10,096 bases of DNA, taken from the NCBI GenBank assembly GCA_024710825.1, contig JANJUA010000150.1, positions 1-10,096 of the forward strand. Direction: 5' to 3'. The notes beneath the pieces were generated by a model that saw only the letters and a program-made list of their open reading frames with translations, was not told the DNA's origin and made no database searches. Every line of letters begins with the position of its first letter. The first letter of the stretch is position 1. Shown one piece after another: positions 1 through 6,439 of this stretch. A program made the position numbers and the translations under genes. This DNA comes from Solirubrobacteraceae bacterium. Lineage in GTDB: Bacteria > Actinomycetota > Thermoleophilia > Solirubrobacterales > Solirubrobacteraceae.

Positions 1-235
1 CCTCGGGACCGGAGTCGTAGAGCTTGTGCACCTTGACGGCCCCGGTCGGAGACGCGTCGATGCACAGCCGGCACAGGACGCACTCGTCGAGGTTGCGCTC
101 GACGATCTCCACGCCCTCCGACGTGCCCGCGTAGATGTCCACGGGGCACACCTCGGCGAGCTTGGCGCCCAGCGCCGCGTCACCCGCGACGGCGTCGTCG
201 ACCTCGATGCCGATGAAGATGCCGTCCGACCTCAT
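1..235 (-). CDS. FixX-like 4Fe-4S ferredoxin (partial, 3' end beyond window)
   Basis: Small electron carrier, probably cytoplasmic. The 78 visible codons start at an ATG that overlaps the stop of the preceding CoA-ligase alpha gene as ATGA, so its translation is probably coupled to that gene. The visible part has a Cys-Pro at residues 30-31 followed by a CxxCxxC run (Cys52, Cys55, Cys58). This order, CP first and then the three-Cys run, is that of FixX-type ferredoxins and gives four ligands for one 4Fe-4S cluster. The position of the usual fourth Cys after the run is Ser62 (followed by Pro63), so a second cluster is not supported. FixX proteins pass electrons to flavoproteins of the FixC/ETF-quinone type. 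A flavoprotein or other redox partner could follow to the left of the window, which cannot be seen. The ferredoxin fold is fairly sure; its partner is unknown. Confidence 0.75.
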   Translation of the reverse strand, partial: MRSDGIFIGIEVDDAVAGDAALGAKLAEVCPVDIYAGTSEGVEIVERNLDECVLCRLCIDASPTGAVKVHKLYDSGPE

Positions 236-1152
236 GGGGTCACCTCCGCGAGCTTGCCCTTCATGATCTCCGGGATCTGCGAGATCTCCTCCGCCACCGT
301 GATCCCGGCCTCGGCCAGGCGCGCGATCTTCTCGGTCGCCGTGTCCTCCTTGCCCTCCACGATCGTCCCCGCGTGGCCGAAGCTCATGCCCGGCATCTCG
401 TCCATGAACCGGCCGGCCATGAACGCGACGATCGGCAGGCGCGAGTCGTGCTCGGTCACCCACGCCGCCAGCTCGGCCTCCATGCGGCCGCCCGGCTCGG
501 TGTAGATGACGATGCCCTGCGTCTGGGGATCCGCTTCGAAGAGCGGCATCAGCTCGGCGTAGGTGGAGCCGATGATCGCGTCGCCGCCGATCGACACCGC
601 GGTCGACTGGCCGAGGCCCGCCGCGCTGAGCGTGGAGGACATCTCGGTCGTCATGCCGCCCGAGCGCGAGATCACGCCGATCGGTCCGGGGGTGTAGGAC
701 TTCGCCGCGTCGCGCGCCGGGCCGCCGATGCCGCCCATCTTGATGACGTCCGGGACGATCATCCCCAGGCAGTTCGGCCCGATGATCCGCGCGCCGCGCA
801 GCGCGGCCAGCTCGACCATCTGCGCGACGTCCCGGCGCGGGATGCGCTCCGTGACGATGACGATCAGCTCGATGCCGTTCTCGATCGCCTCGAAGACCGC
901 GTCCTTCGTGAACGCGGGCGGCACCGTGACGACCGAGCCCTTGATCGGCGCGCCGTGGTGCTCGACCGCCTGCGCGACCGTGTCGAAGACCGGCACGCCG
1001 TGGACCTCGCGGCCCTTGCGGCCCGGCGTCACGCCGCCGACGATCTTCGCGCCCACGCCGTAGTCGAGGCACTCGCGCGTGAGGTTGACGGCCTCGCGGC
1101 CGGTGATGCCCTGGACTATGAACGTCGTGTCCGCGTCGACGAGGATGCTCAT
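232..1152 (-). CDS. Acid-CoA ligase alpha subunit (succinyl-CoA/malate-CoA ligase family)
   Basis: CoA-binding, phospho-histidine subunit of an ADP-forming dicarboxylate-CoA ligase, 306 residues (E. coli SucD has 289). The N-terminus begins MSILVDADT and is followed by the Rossmann-type CoA-binding motif with GITG (residues 15-18) and GGVTPG (39-44). IGPNC ends at Cys128, and GVISRSGG (159-166) opens the second domain. Glu219 in YTEPGG corresponds to the helix-partner glutamate of SucD. His260 in SFGHAG is the expected phosphorylated histidine. Key residues are thus present and the subunit looks functional. The start is the ATG forming an ATGA overlap with the beta-subunit stop; a longer upstream frame exists but would lie inside the beta gene. 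Context with a malyl-CoA lyase-type gene suggests malate-CoA ligase (MtkB role), but succinate or another diacid is equally possible from sequence alone. Confidence 0.9.
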   Translation of the reverse strand: MSILVDADTTFIVQGITGREAVNLTRECLDYGVGAKIVGGVTPGRKGREVHGVPVFDTVAQAVEHHGAPIKGSVVTVPPAFTKDAVFEAIENGIELIVIVTERIPRRDVAQMVELAALRGARIIGPNCLGMIVPDVIKMGGIGGPARDAAKSYTPGPIGVISRSGGMTTEMSSTLSAAGLGQSTAVSIGGDAIIGSTYAELMPLFEADPQTQGIVIYTEPGGRMEAELAAWVTEHDSRLPIVAFMAGRFMDEMPGMSFGHAGTIVEGKEDTATEKIARLAEAGITVAEEISQIPEIMKGKLAEVTP

Positions 1153-2354
1153 GGCGCCTCCAGGGCCTCGACGGCCAGCCGGGACGCCTCGTGCAGCGAG
1201 ACCGAGCGGTCCGCGTACTTGACGCCGTACTTGTCCAGGATCTTGAAACCCTCCTCCTCCCACGCGCCGGGGATGCGGAAGATCGTGATCTTCTCCCTCG
1301 GCTCGTAGCCCAGCTCCAGGCACGCCTTGATGACGCCGCGGGCGACGATGTCTACCCGCGTGTTGGAGACGATCGACATCATCACGGCGATCTTGTCGAC
1401 GCCCGGCTTGGTGAGCACCAGCTTCGCCAGCCCGCACGCCTTCGCGACCGACGGGTTGCCGCCTATCTCGCAGTAGTTGGCGGGCTTGCCGCCCGCGTTG
1501 CGGACGGCGTCGAAGAGCGTCAGCGAGCCTCCGCCGGCCCCGATGACGAGGCCGAGGTTGCCGTCGAACTCGGTGACGTTGCCCGCCACGCCGCGGTGAT
1601 CCTGGGCGTCGACCTCCTCGCCGGCGAGCTCGAACGGCGTCGCCTCACGGGCCTGGCGGGTCTCCTCGTCGCCGACGCCGAGCGCCTTCAGCAGCGCCTT
1701 CTGGCGCGGCCGGGCCTCGTTCTCCATGTCCATGTGCGCGTCCAGCGCCACGAACGATCCGTCCTCCATCTCCGCCAGCGGGTTGATCTCCGCGAGCGTC
1801 ATGTCGTGCTCGACGAAGAGCCGCGCCAGGCGCGTGAGGATCGGCACCAGCTTGTTGATCCGCGCACCGGTGACCCCGGTCTGCGCGATGCACTGCTTGG
1901 CCTGGTAGTCCGACAGCGGCAGGATGTTCGAGAAGTGCTGGCGGCCGACGTGCGACGGGTGCTCCTCGGCGACCTGCTCGATGTCGATGCCGCCCATGTC
2001 GGAGAAGAGCATCACCGGCTGCTTGCGGGTGCCGTCCCACACGACGCCGGCGTAGTACTCCTGCTTGACCGAGGCGCGCGGGTCGACGAGCACGCCGCGC
2101 GGCATGTGCCCGTTGATCTCGAGCGCGAGGATCCGGGCGGCGTCCCGCTCGGCCTCCTCGGGCGTCTCGGGGAAGGTCACGCCGCCGGCCTTCATCCGGC
2201 CGCCCGTCAGCACCTGCGACTTGACGACGACAGGGCCGCCGATCCGCTCGGCGATCGCCCTCGCCTCGCTCGGGTCGGTCGTGAACCCGTAGTCCGTCAC
2301 CGGGATGCCCGCACTCTTGACGACCTCGCGGGCTTCGTACTCGAAGAAGCGCAT
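1149..2354 (-). CDS. Acid-CoA ligase beta subunit (divergent SucC/MtkA-like, ATP-grasp)
   Basis: ATP-grasp subunit pairing with the alpha subunit encoded just downstream, 401 residues (SucC has 388). The N-terminus MRFFEYEAREV matches the SucC opening, and VVKSQVLTGGR (43-53) is the nucleotide-binding strand. AEINPLA (188-194) and Asp205 match the metal-binding part of the ATP-grasp domain. GAGGGS (272-277) and GGNPS (298-302) lie in the C-terminal CoA-ligase domain. It is clearly unlike canonical SucC and MtkA as I recall them: where those have NIFGGI, this has SIVSNT (327-332), and the segment 355-390 with RIPGAWEEEG is also non-canonical. No good Shine-Dalgarno precedes the ATG; a near-leaderless transcript is possible. 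It starts 85 bases after the lyase stop and may have its own promoter. The substrate acid is not determined; malate is favoured by context only. Confidence 0.85.
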   Translation of the reverse strand: MRFFEYEAREVVKSAGIPVTDYGFTTDPSEARAIAERIGGPVVVKSQVLTGGRMKAGGVTFPETPEEAERDAARILALEINGHMPRGVLVDPRASVKQEYYAGVVWDGTRKQPVMLFSDMGGIDIEQVAEEHPSHVGRQHFSNILPLSDYQAKQCIAQTGVTGARINKLVPILTRLARLFVEHDMTLAEINPLAEMEDGSFVALDAHMDMENEARPRQKALLKALGVGDEETRQAREATPFELAGEEVDAQDHRGVAGNVTEFDGNLGLVIGAGGGSLTLFDAVRNAGGKPANYCEIGGNPSVAKACGLAKLVLTKPGVDKIAVMMSIVSNTRVDIVARGVIKACLELGYEPREKITIFRIPGAWEEEGFKILDKYGVKYADRSVSLHEASRLAVEALEAP

Positions 2355-2365
2355 GTGGGCGGGAA

Positions 2366-2391
2366 CCTATCGCGTTGACTGGCGGGTCAAC
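2366..2391 (-). promoter_or_regulatory. Candidate promoter and operator upstream of the CoA-ligase genes
   Basis: On the minus strand a TTGACC box (2385-2390) is followed after 15 bases by TAGGTT (2364-2369 region), which fits the TANNNT -10 form common in actinobacteria, though the spacer is short. A perfect inverted repeat GTTGAC-N6-GTCAAC (2374-2391) covers the -35 box and could be a repressor site. Transcription from here would begin only a few bases before the ATG at 2354, consistent with the missing ribosome binding site. Weak evidence; the genes may simply be read through from the lyase promoter. Confidence 0.3.
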
Positions 2392-2439
2392 CCGGCGCCG
2401 CGTCGAGCGGGAGGATCTCCAGCGGCGCGCGGGGCGCCG

Positions 2440-3507
2440 TCACGAGGCGGCGGCGCCCTCCAGCTCGTAGGCCGCGGCCAGCGCCGGGTCCTTGCGTGCC
2501 AGCATCTCCGCGAGGTCGACCATCACCCGGCACTGCTTCCAGGTCGCGTCGTCCTGCATCTTGCCGTCGATCATGTGCACGCCGCGGCCGTCGGGGATCG
2601 CCTCGATGACCTTCTTGGCGAACAGCACCTCGTCGGGGTCGGGGGAGAAGACCCTCTTGGCGATCTCGATCTGGGCCGGGTGCAGCGACCAGGCGCCCAC
2701 GCATCCGAGCAGGAACGCCGCCCGGAACTGGGTCTCGCAGCCCTGGAGGTCGCGGATGTCGCCGTAGGGGCCGTAGAACGGCAGGATCCCGTTGCCGGCG
2801 CAGGCGTCGACCATGCGGGCGATCGAGTAGTGCCACGGGTCCTGCTGGGCGGTGGCGCGCGGCGCGTCCGGAGCGTCGACGTCCGGGTCCTCGATGACGC
2901 GGTAGCCGGGATGGCCGCCGCCGACGCGCGTGGTCTTCATGCGCCGGGAGGCGGCCAGGTCGGCGGGGCCGAAGCTCATGCCCTGCATGCGCGGCGACGC
3001 GGCGGCGATCTCCTCGAGGTTCGTGACGCCCTGCGCGGTCTCCAGGATCGCGTGGACCAGGATCGGCCGGTCCAGGCCGGCCCTGGCCTCGAGCTGCGCC
3101 AGCAGGCGGTCGACGTAGTGGATGTCCCACGGCCCCTCGACCTTCGGGACCATGATGACGTCGAGCTTGTGGCCGATCTCGGCGACGATCGTCTCGAGGT
3201 CGTCGAGCACCCACGGCGACTCGAGCGCGTTCACCCGCGTCCAGAGCTGCGTCTCGCCGAGCTCGATCTCCCGTCCGACCTTCACCAGCCCGGCGCGCGC
3301 CGCCTCCTTGCGGTCGACCGGCACCGCGTCCTCGAGATTGCCGAGCAGGATGTCGACGGTCGGGGCGATGTCGGGCACCTTCGCGACCATCTTCTCGTTG
3401 GAGAAGTCGAGGAAGTGGATCATCCGCGAAGGCAGGAACGGCACCTCGTGCACGGGTGTCGGCGCGCCGATCGCCAGGGGCTGGAAGAAGTCGCGGGGGT
3501 TTCGCAA
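2440..3507 (-). CDS. mcl: Malyl-CoA / beta-methylmalyl-CoA lyase (HpcH/HpaI-CitE family)
   Basis: Class II-like CoA-ester aldolase, 355 residues, close to the ~320-350 residues of malyl-CoA lyases and longer than short CitE/citramalyl lyases (~270-290). The expected reaction is malyl-CoA to acetyl-CoA plus glyoxylate, or beta-methylmalyl-CoA to propionyl-CoA plus glyoxylate, in the cytoplasm. Family motifs in order: LLGNLEDAV (54-62), substrate-binding Arg91 in TRVN, VPKVEG (120-125), metal ligands Glu156 in ILETAQG and Asp183 in FGPADLA, and the C-terminal AWSLHPAQI motif followed by KRVFSP. An inserted segment with VGGGHPGY lies after about residue 194. The start is a TTG with a clean GAGGAG eight bases upstream. 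It is divergent from a MaoC hydratase and upstream of a CoA ligase, the partners expected for this lyase. Exact substrate is inferred. Confidence 0.85.
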   Translation of the reverse strand: MRNPRDFFQPLAIGAPTPVHEVPFLPSRMIHFLDFSNEKMVAKVPDIAPTVDILLGNLEDAVPVDRKEAARAGLVKVGREIELGETQLWTRVNALESPWVLDDLETIVAEIGHKLDVIMVPKVEGPWDIHYVDRLLAQLEARAGLDRPILVHAILETAQGVTNLEEIAAASPRMQGMSFGPADLAASRRMKTTRVGGGHPGYRVIEDPDVDAPDAPRATAQQDPWHYSIARMVDACAGNGILPFYGPYGDIRDLQGCETQFRAAFLLGCVGAWSLHPAQIEIAKRVFSPDPDEVLFAKKVIEAIPDGRGVHMIDGKMQDDATWKQCRVMVDLAEMLARKDPALAAAYELEGAAAS

Positions 3508-3515
3508 GGGACGCT

Positions 3516-3521
3516 CTCCTC
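3516..3521 (-). promoter_or_regulatory. Ribosome binding site fixing the TTG start of mcl
   Basis: GAGGAG on the minus strand, eight bases before the TTG at 3505-3507. No ATG or GTG in the same frame is as well placed, so the TTG start is preferred. Confidence 0.7.
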
Positions 3522-3593
3522 GATGGTTGCGCAGGGCCGTGGACGCTATCTCGTCGTCGGTGCGGAAGGATGTGGTCCGCCGAGCCCATGGAG

Positions 3594-3599
3594 AAGGAG
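3594..3599 (+). promoter_or_regulatory. Ribosome binding site fixing the start of the MaoC hydratase
   Basis: AAGGAG nine bases before the ATG at 3609. An in-frame ATG at 3588 has no such site and would add seven residues, so 3609 is preferred. The 101-base gap between the two divergent genes (3508-3608) must hold both promoters, but no convincing -35/-10 pair stands out. Confidence 0.7.
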
Positions 3600-3608
3600 A
3601 GCAACCGA

Positions 3609-4151
3609 ATGACCGAGTTCACCACCGACCAGGCCGCGCGCGAGTCCAGCGGCGCGCACAGCTACGGTCGCTACCTCGAGGAGTTCGAGGTCGGCGCCGT
3701 CTACAAGCACTGGCCGGCGAAGACCGTGACCGAGGCCGACGACCACCTGTTCTGCCTCATCACGATGAACCACCACCCGCTGCACATCAACGACGTCTAC
3801 GCCGGCAAGAGCCAGCAGGGCCGCAACGTCGTCGTCGGCCCGCTCGTCTACTCGCTCGCGCTGGGGATGAGCGTGTCGGACGTGTCCGGCAAGGCGATCG
3901 CCAACCTCGCCACCGAGGAGCTGAGCCACCCGGCGCCGGTCTTCCACGGCGACACCCTGTTCGTGGAGTCCGAGGTGCTCGAGAAGCGCGAGTCGCGCTC
4001 GAAGCCCGACCGCGGCACCGTCAAGGTCCACACGCGGGTGTTCAACCAGGACGGGACCCTGGTCGCGGAGTTCAAGCGGCTGGTTCTGGTGCCCCGCCGG
4101 AGCTCGCCGGACCCGTCCCGGCCCGCTTCGGCGGAGGGCAACGTCGAGTAG
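3609..4151 (+). CDS. MaoC-type enoyl-CoA hydratase, probable mesaconyl-CoA hydratase
   Basis: Single hot-dog MaoC dehydratase/hydratase, 180 residues. The hydratase-2 motif region reads TMNHHPLH (52-59), followed by HINDVYAG and the conserved [13 protein letters not shown] helix. The motif is altered: the usual catalytic Asp of D-x-N-P-L-H is Asn54 and the usual Asn is His56, while His59 is kept. The C-terminal 20 residues are Pro/Ser-rich and probably disordered. The likely role is reversible hydration of mesaconyl-CoA to beta-methylmalyl-CoA feeding the divergent lyase; itaconyl-CoA hydratase is an alternative, because such hydratases also pair with CitE-type lyases. Classical mesaconyl-CoA hydratases (about 340-350 residues) have two hot-dog units, so this one presumably dimerises. 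MaoC family is sure; substrate is inferred from the neighbour. Confidence 0.82.
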   Translation: MTEFTTDQAARESSGAHSYGRYLEEFEVGAVYKHWPAKTVTEADDHLFCLITMNHHPLHINDVYAGKSQQGRNVVVGPLVYSLALGMSVSDVSGKAIANLATEELSHPAPVFHGDTLFVESEVLEKRESRSKPDRGTVKVHTRVFNQDGTLVAEFKRLVLVPRRSSPDPSRPASAEGNVE

Positions 4152-4152
4152 C

Positions 4153-4179
4153 TGGATACAAGTCACAGAGCCGTATCCA
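4153..4179. promoter_or_regulatory. Inverted repeat TGGATAC-N13-GTATCCA between hydratase and pckG
   Basis: Perfect 7-base arms (4153-4159 and 4173-4179) with a 13-base spacer, starting two bases after the hydratase stop and about 137 bases before pckG. The arms are AT-richer than the surroundings and no T-run follows, so a protein-binding operator is more likely than a terminator. A dimeric regulator such as a GntR-type protein would suit two spaced half-sites, but none is encoded here. No matching copy was found elsewhere in the window. Confidence 0.4.
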
Positions 4180-4196
4180 ATCGTCCTGCGCCGTGT

Positions 4197-4210
4197 CCCC
4201 CGATCGGGGG
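4197..4210. repeat. Perfect 14-base palindrome CCCCC-GATC-GGGGG in the pckG leader region
   Basis: A self-complementary 14-base block about 105 bases before the pckG start. As RNA it gives a five-pair GC stem with a four-base loop; as DNA it could be an operator. A second G/C block (CGGGGG and CCCCCG separated by 16 bases) follows at about 4228-4255. The whole 4152-4315 gap holds no gene. Confidence 0.4.
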
Positions 4211-4298
4211 TAACGGGGCGCGGGGCGGGGGTCAGGCGCGTTAAGGTCCCCCGGACCGAGGCGGCGCGAGCCAGCCTCCTTCCGCATTGAGTGATAAC

Positions 4299-4304
4299 GA
4301 GGAG
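4299..4304 (+). promoter_or_regulatory. Ribosome binding site for the GTG start of pckG
   Basis: GAGGAG, eleven bases before the GTG at 4316. The spacing is a little long, but no other in-frame start sits nearer, and the protein opens as expected from here. Confidence 0.6.
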
Positions 4305-4315
4305 TTGACTCCATC

Positions 4316-6115
4316 GTGAGCAGCGAGACCACCGTCCCCACGTCGAACCGCAGGCTGTTGAGCTGGGTGCAGGAGGTAGCGGCGCTCACCCAGCCCGACG
4401 CGGTGCACTGGTGCGACGGGTCCGCCGAGGAGTACGACCGCCTCTGTCAGTCGCTGGTCGACGCGGGCACCTTCGAGAAGCTGTCGGAGGCCAAGCGGCC
4501 CAACTCCTACCTGGCGCTGTCCGATTCGGACGACGTCGCGCGCGTGGAGGACCGAACGTACATCTGCTCCGCCACCGAGGCGCAGGCCGGCCCGACGAAC
4601 AACTGGCGCGACCCGGACGAGATGCGCGCCACGCTCACGGAGCTCTTCCGCGGCGCGATGACGGGCCGCACGATGTACGTCGTTCCGTTCTCGATGGGCC
4701 CGCTGGGCTCCGACAAGAGCCACATCGGCGTCCAGCTCACCGACTCGGCCTACGTCGCCGTGTCGATGCGGATCATGACCCGCATGGGTCAGCGCGCGCT
4801 CGACGTGCTCGGCGACGAGGGCGAGTTCGTGCCGTGCCTGCACTCGGTGGGCGCGCCGCTCGATGACCCGTCCGACGACGTCACGTGGCCGTGCAACGCC
4901 GAGAACAAGTACATCGTGCACTTTCCGGAGACGCGCGAGATCTGGTCCTTCGGCTCGGGCTACGGCGGCAACGCCCTGCTCGGCAAGAAGTGCTTCGCGC
5001 TGCGGATCGCGTCGATCATGGCGCGCGACGAGGGCTGGATGGCCGAGCACATGCTCATCCTCAAGCTCACGTCGCCGGAGGGCGAGGTCAAGTACCTCAC
5101 CGGCGCGTTCCCGAGCGCGTGCGGCAAGACGAACCTGGCGATGCTCATCCCGACGCTCGAGGGCTGGACGGTCGAGACGATCGGCGACGACATCGCGTGG
5201 ATGAAGTTCGGCGACGACGGCCGGCTCTACGCGATCAACCCGGAGGCGGGCTTCTTCGGCGTCGCGCCGGGCACGGGGTTCCACACCAACCCGAACGCGA
5301 TGCGGACGATCGAGCGCAACACGATCTTCACGAACACGGCGCTCACGGACGACGGCGACGTGTGGTGGGAGGAGATGACCAAGGAGCCGCCCGCCCACCT
5401 GATCGACTGGCGCGGCAACGACTGGACGCCGGACTCGGGCCGGCCGGCCGCGCATCCCAACGCGCGCTTCACCACCCCCGCGGCGCAGGATCCGGCGATC
5501 GCGCCGGAGTGGGAGGACCCGGCGGGCGTCCCGATCGACGCGATGCTGTTCGGTGGGCGCCGCGCGACCGCGGTGCCGCTGGTGACCGAGGCGTTCGACT
5601 GGGAGCACGGCGTCTTCCTCGGGGCGACGATGTCGTCGGAGAAGACCGCCGCGGCGGCCGGCACGGTCGGCGAGCTGCGCTTCGACCCGTTCGCCATGCT
5701 GCCGTTCTGCGGCTACGACATGGCGGAGTACTTCCAGCACTGGCTGGACGTGGGCAGCACCTCCGGCGCGAAGCTGCCGAAGCTCTTCTACGTCAACTGG
5801 TTCCGCAAGTCCGACGACGGCAAGTTCCTTTGGCCGGGGTTCGGCGACAACTCGCGGGTGCTGGCCTGGATCTTCCGCCGCTGCGACGGCGAGGCCGAAG
5901 CGGTCGACACGCCGATCGGCCGGTTGCCCGCGGAGGGATCGCTGCCGGTCGACGGCCTCGACCTGCCCGCCGAGGACCTCGCCGAGCTGCTGGCGGTCGA
6001 CGCCGACGCCTGGCGGGCGCAGCTGCCGCAGTTGCGCGAGCACCTGGGCCGGTTCCCGAACCTGCCGGCGGAGCTGCGCACGCAGCTCGACGCGCTCGAG
6101 CAGCGGCTGAGCTGA
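4316..6115 (+). CDS. pckG: Phosphoenolpyruvate carboxykinase (GTP)
   Basis: Converts oxaloacetate and GTP to PEP, CO2 and GDP; cytoplasmic, gluconeogenic or anaplerotic. It has 599 residues, normal for GTP-type enzymes (about 600) and longer than ATP-type ones. The N-terminal part has NNWRDP and the [12 protein letters not shown] stretch. [24 protein letters not shown] carries the metal/substrate region. The P-loop [11 protein letters not shown] lies at 263-273, with the reactive Cys269, Lys271 and Thr272. GDDIAWMKF provides the second metal motif, followed by [14 protein letters not shown]. The [13 protein letters not shown] and [23 protein letters not shown] blocks are typical of the GTP-type C-terminal nucleotide site. 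It appears intact. The GTG start follows GAGGAG. The neighbouring acid-CoA ligase and malyl-CoA lyase module makes a link to C4-acid metabolism likely. It ends three bases before the convergent ArsR-type gene. Confidence 0.97.
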   Translation: MSSETTVPTSNRRLLSWVQEVAALTQPDAVHWCDGSAEEYDRLCQSLVDAGTFEKLSEAKRPNSYLALSDSDDVARVEDRTYICSATEAQAGPTNNWRDPDEMRATLTELFRGAMTGRTMYVVPFSMGPLGSDKSHIGVQLTDSAYVAVSMRIMTRMGQRALDVLGDEGEFVPCLHSVGAPLDDPSDDVTWPCNAENKYIVHFPETREIWSFGSGYGGNALLGKKCFALRIASIMARDEGWMAEHMLILKLTSPEGEVKYLTGAFPSACGKTNLAMLIPTLEGWTVETIGDDIAWMKFGDDGRLYAINPEAGFFGVAPGTGFHTNPNAMRTIERNTIFTNTALTDDGDVWWEEMTKEPPAHLIDWRGNDWTPDSGRPAAHPNARFTTPAAQDPAIAPEWEDPAGVPIDAMLFGGRRATAVPLVTEAFDWEHGVFLGATMSSEKTAAAAGTVGELRFDPFAMLPFCGYDMAEYFQHWLDVGSTSGAKLPKLFYVNWFRKSDDGKFLWPGFGDNSRVLAWIFRRCDGEAEAVDTPIGRLPAEGSLPVDGLDLPAEDLAELLAVDADAWRAQLPQLREHLGRFPNLPAELRTQLDALEQRLS

Positions 6116-6118
6116 GGG

Positions 6119-6439
6119 TCAGCGCCGGCTCGCGAAGCGTTGGAGCCTCGCGAGCCGGTCGTCCCACTCGGCGCCGACGCGCGTCATCCAGTCGATCGCC
6201 TCCCCGAGCGGAGCGGCCGTCACGCGGTAGCGCGTCTCGCGCCCGCTGCGACGGGACTCGACCAGGCCGGCGTCCGCGAGGACGCCCAGGTGCTTCGCCA
6301 CGGCCTGTCGCGTCACGGGCAGGTCGGCGGCCAGCTCCGTGGCCGTCGCCGCGCCGCGCCGGCCGATCTCGTCGAGCACCTCGCGGCGGGTGGCGTCCGC
6401 GAGCGCGGTGAAGACCGCGTCGACGCCGGGGTCGCTCAC
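6119..6439 (-). CDS. ArsR-family winged-helix repressor
   Basis: DNA-binding regulator of 106 residues. ArsR-type winged helix: VFTALADATRREVLDEI (9-25) is the first helix pair, TELAADL then VTRQAVAKHLGVLADAGLV (42-60) is the HTH with recognition helix, and SRRSGRETRYRV (62-73) is the wing. No ELCVCDL-type or other Cys metal site is present, so it is not a classical metal sensor. The C-terminal WDDRLARLQRF helix is typical of ArsR proteins paired with AHSA1/SRPBCC genes. The start is a GTG overlapping the stop of the upstream SRPBCC gene by four bases (GTGA). A longer open frame upstream exists but only antisense to, or inside, the SRPBCC gene. It probably binds the two GCAAC palindromes upstream of its operon. 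Its 3' end carries a strong inverted repeat. Confidence 0.88.
   Translation of the reverse strand: MSDPGVDAVFTALADATRREVLDEIGRRGAATATELAADLPVTRQAVAKHLGVLADAGLVESRRSGRETRYRVTAAPLGEAIDWMTRVGAEWDDRLARLQRFASRR
6125..6158 (+). terminator. Strong stem-loop after pckG, inside the arsR 3' end
   Basis: Perfect 11-base arms, CCGGCTCGCGA and its complement TCGCGAGCCGG, with a 12-base loop, beginning ten bases after the pckG stop. There is no T-run, so it is not a textbook intrinsic terminator, but its place fits a 3' stabilising or terminating hairpin for pckG. The same bases encode the last residues of the convergent repressor. Confidence 0.5.

Noticed and set aside
30-90. Second 4Fe-4S cluster in the ferredoxin
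   Set aside because: Ser stands where the fourth Cys after CxxCxxC would be, and only one extra Cys-Pro is visible; one cluster is enough to explain the four Cys.
1191-2378. Long open frame on the plus strand opposite the CoA-ligase beta gene
   Set aside because: Arg/Leu/Asp-rich shadow composition typical of antisense frames in GC-rich DNA, no family motifs, and the minus-strand gene is clearly real.
2393-2439. CGGCGCC and GGCGCCG arms spaced 33 bases after the lyase stop
   Set aside because: The seven-base arms are pure GC, widely spaced and lack a T-run; weak as a terminator.
3562-3580. GCGGA-N9-TCCGC inverted repeat in the hydratase leader
   Set aside because: Arms of only five GC-rich bases are expected by chance in this composition, and no flanking extension.
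4153-4179. Intrinsic terminator of the hydratase gene
   Set aside because: Only seven pairs with AT bases, a 13-base loop and no T-run; kept as a candidate operator instead.
4241-6043. 600-codon open frame on the minus strand opposite pckG
   Set aside because: Repetitive Arg/Val/Asp/Glu/His content is a codon-shadow of pckG; no recognisable domain and no start signals.
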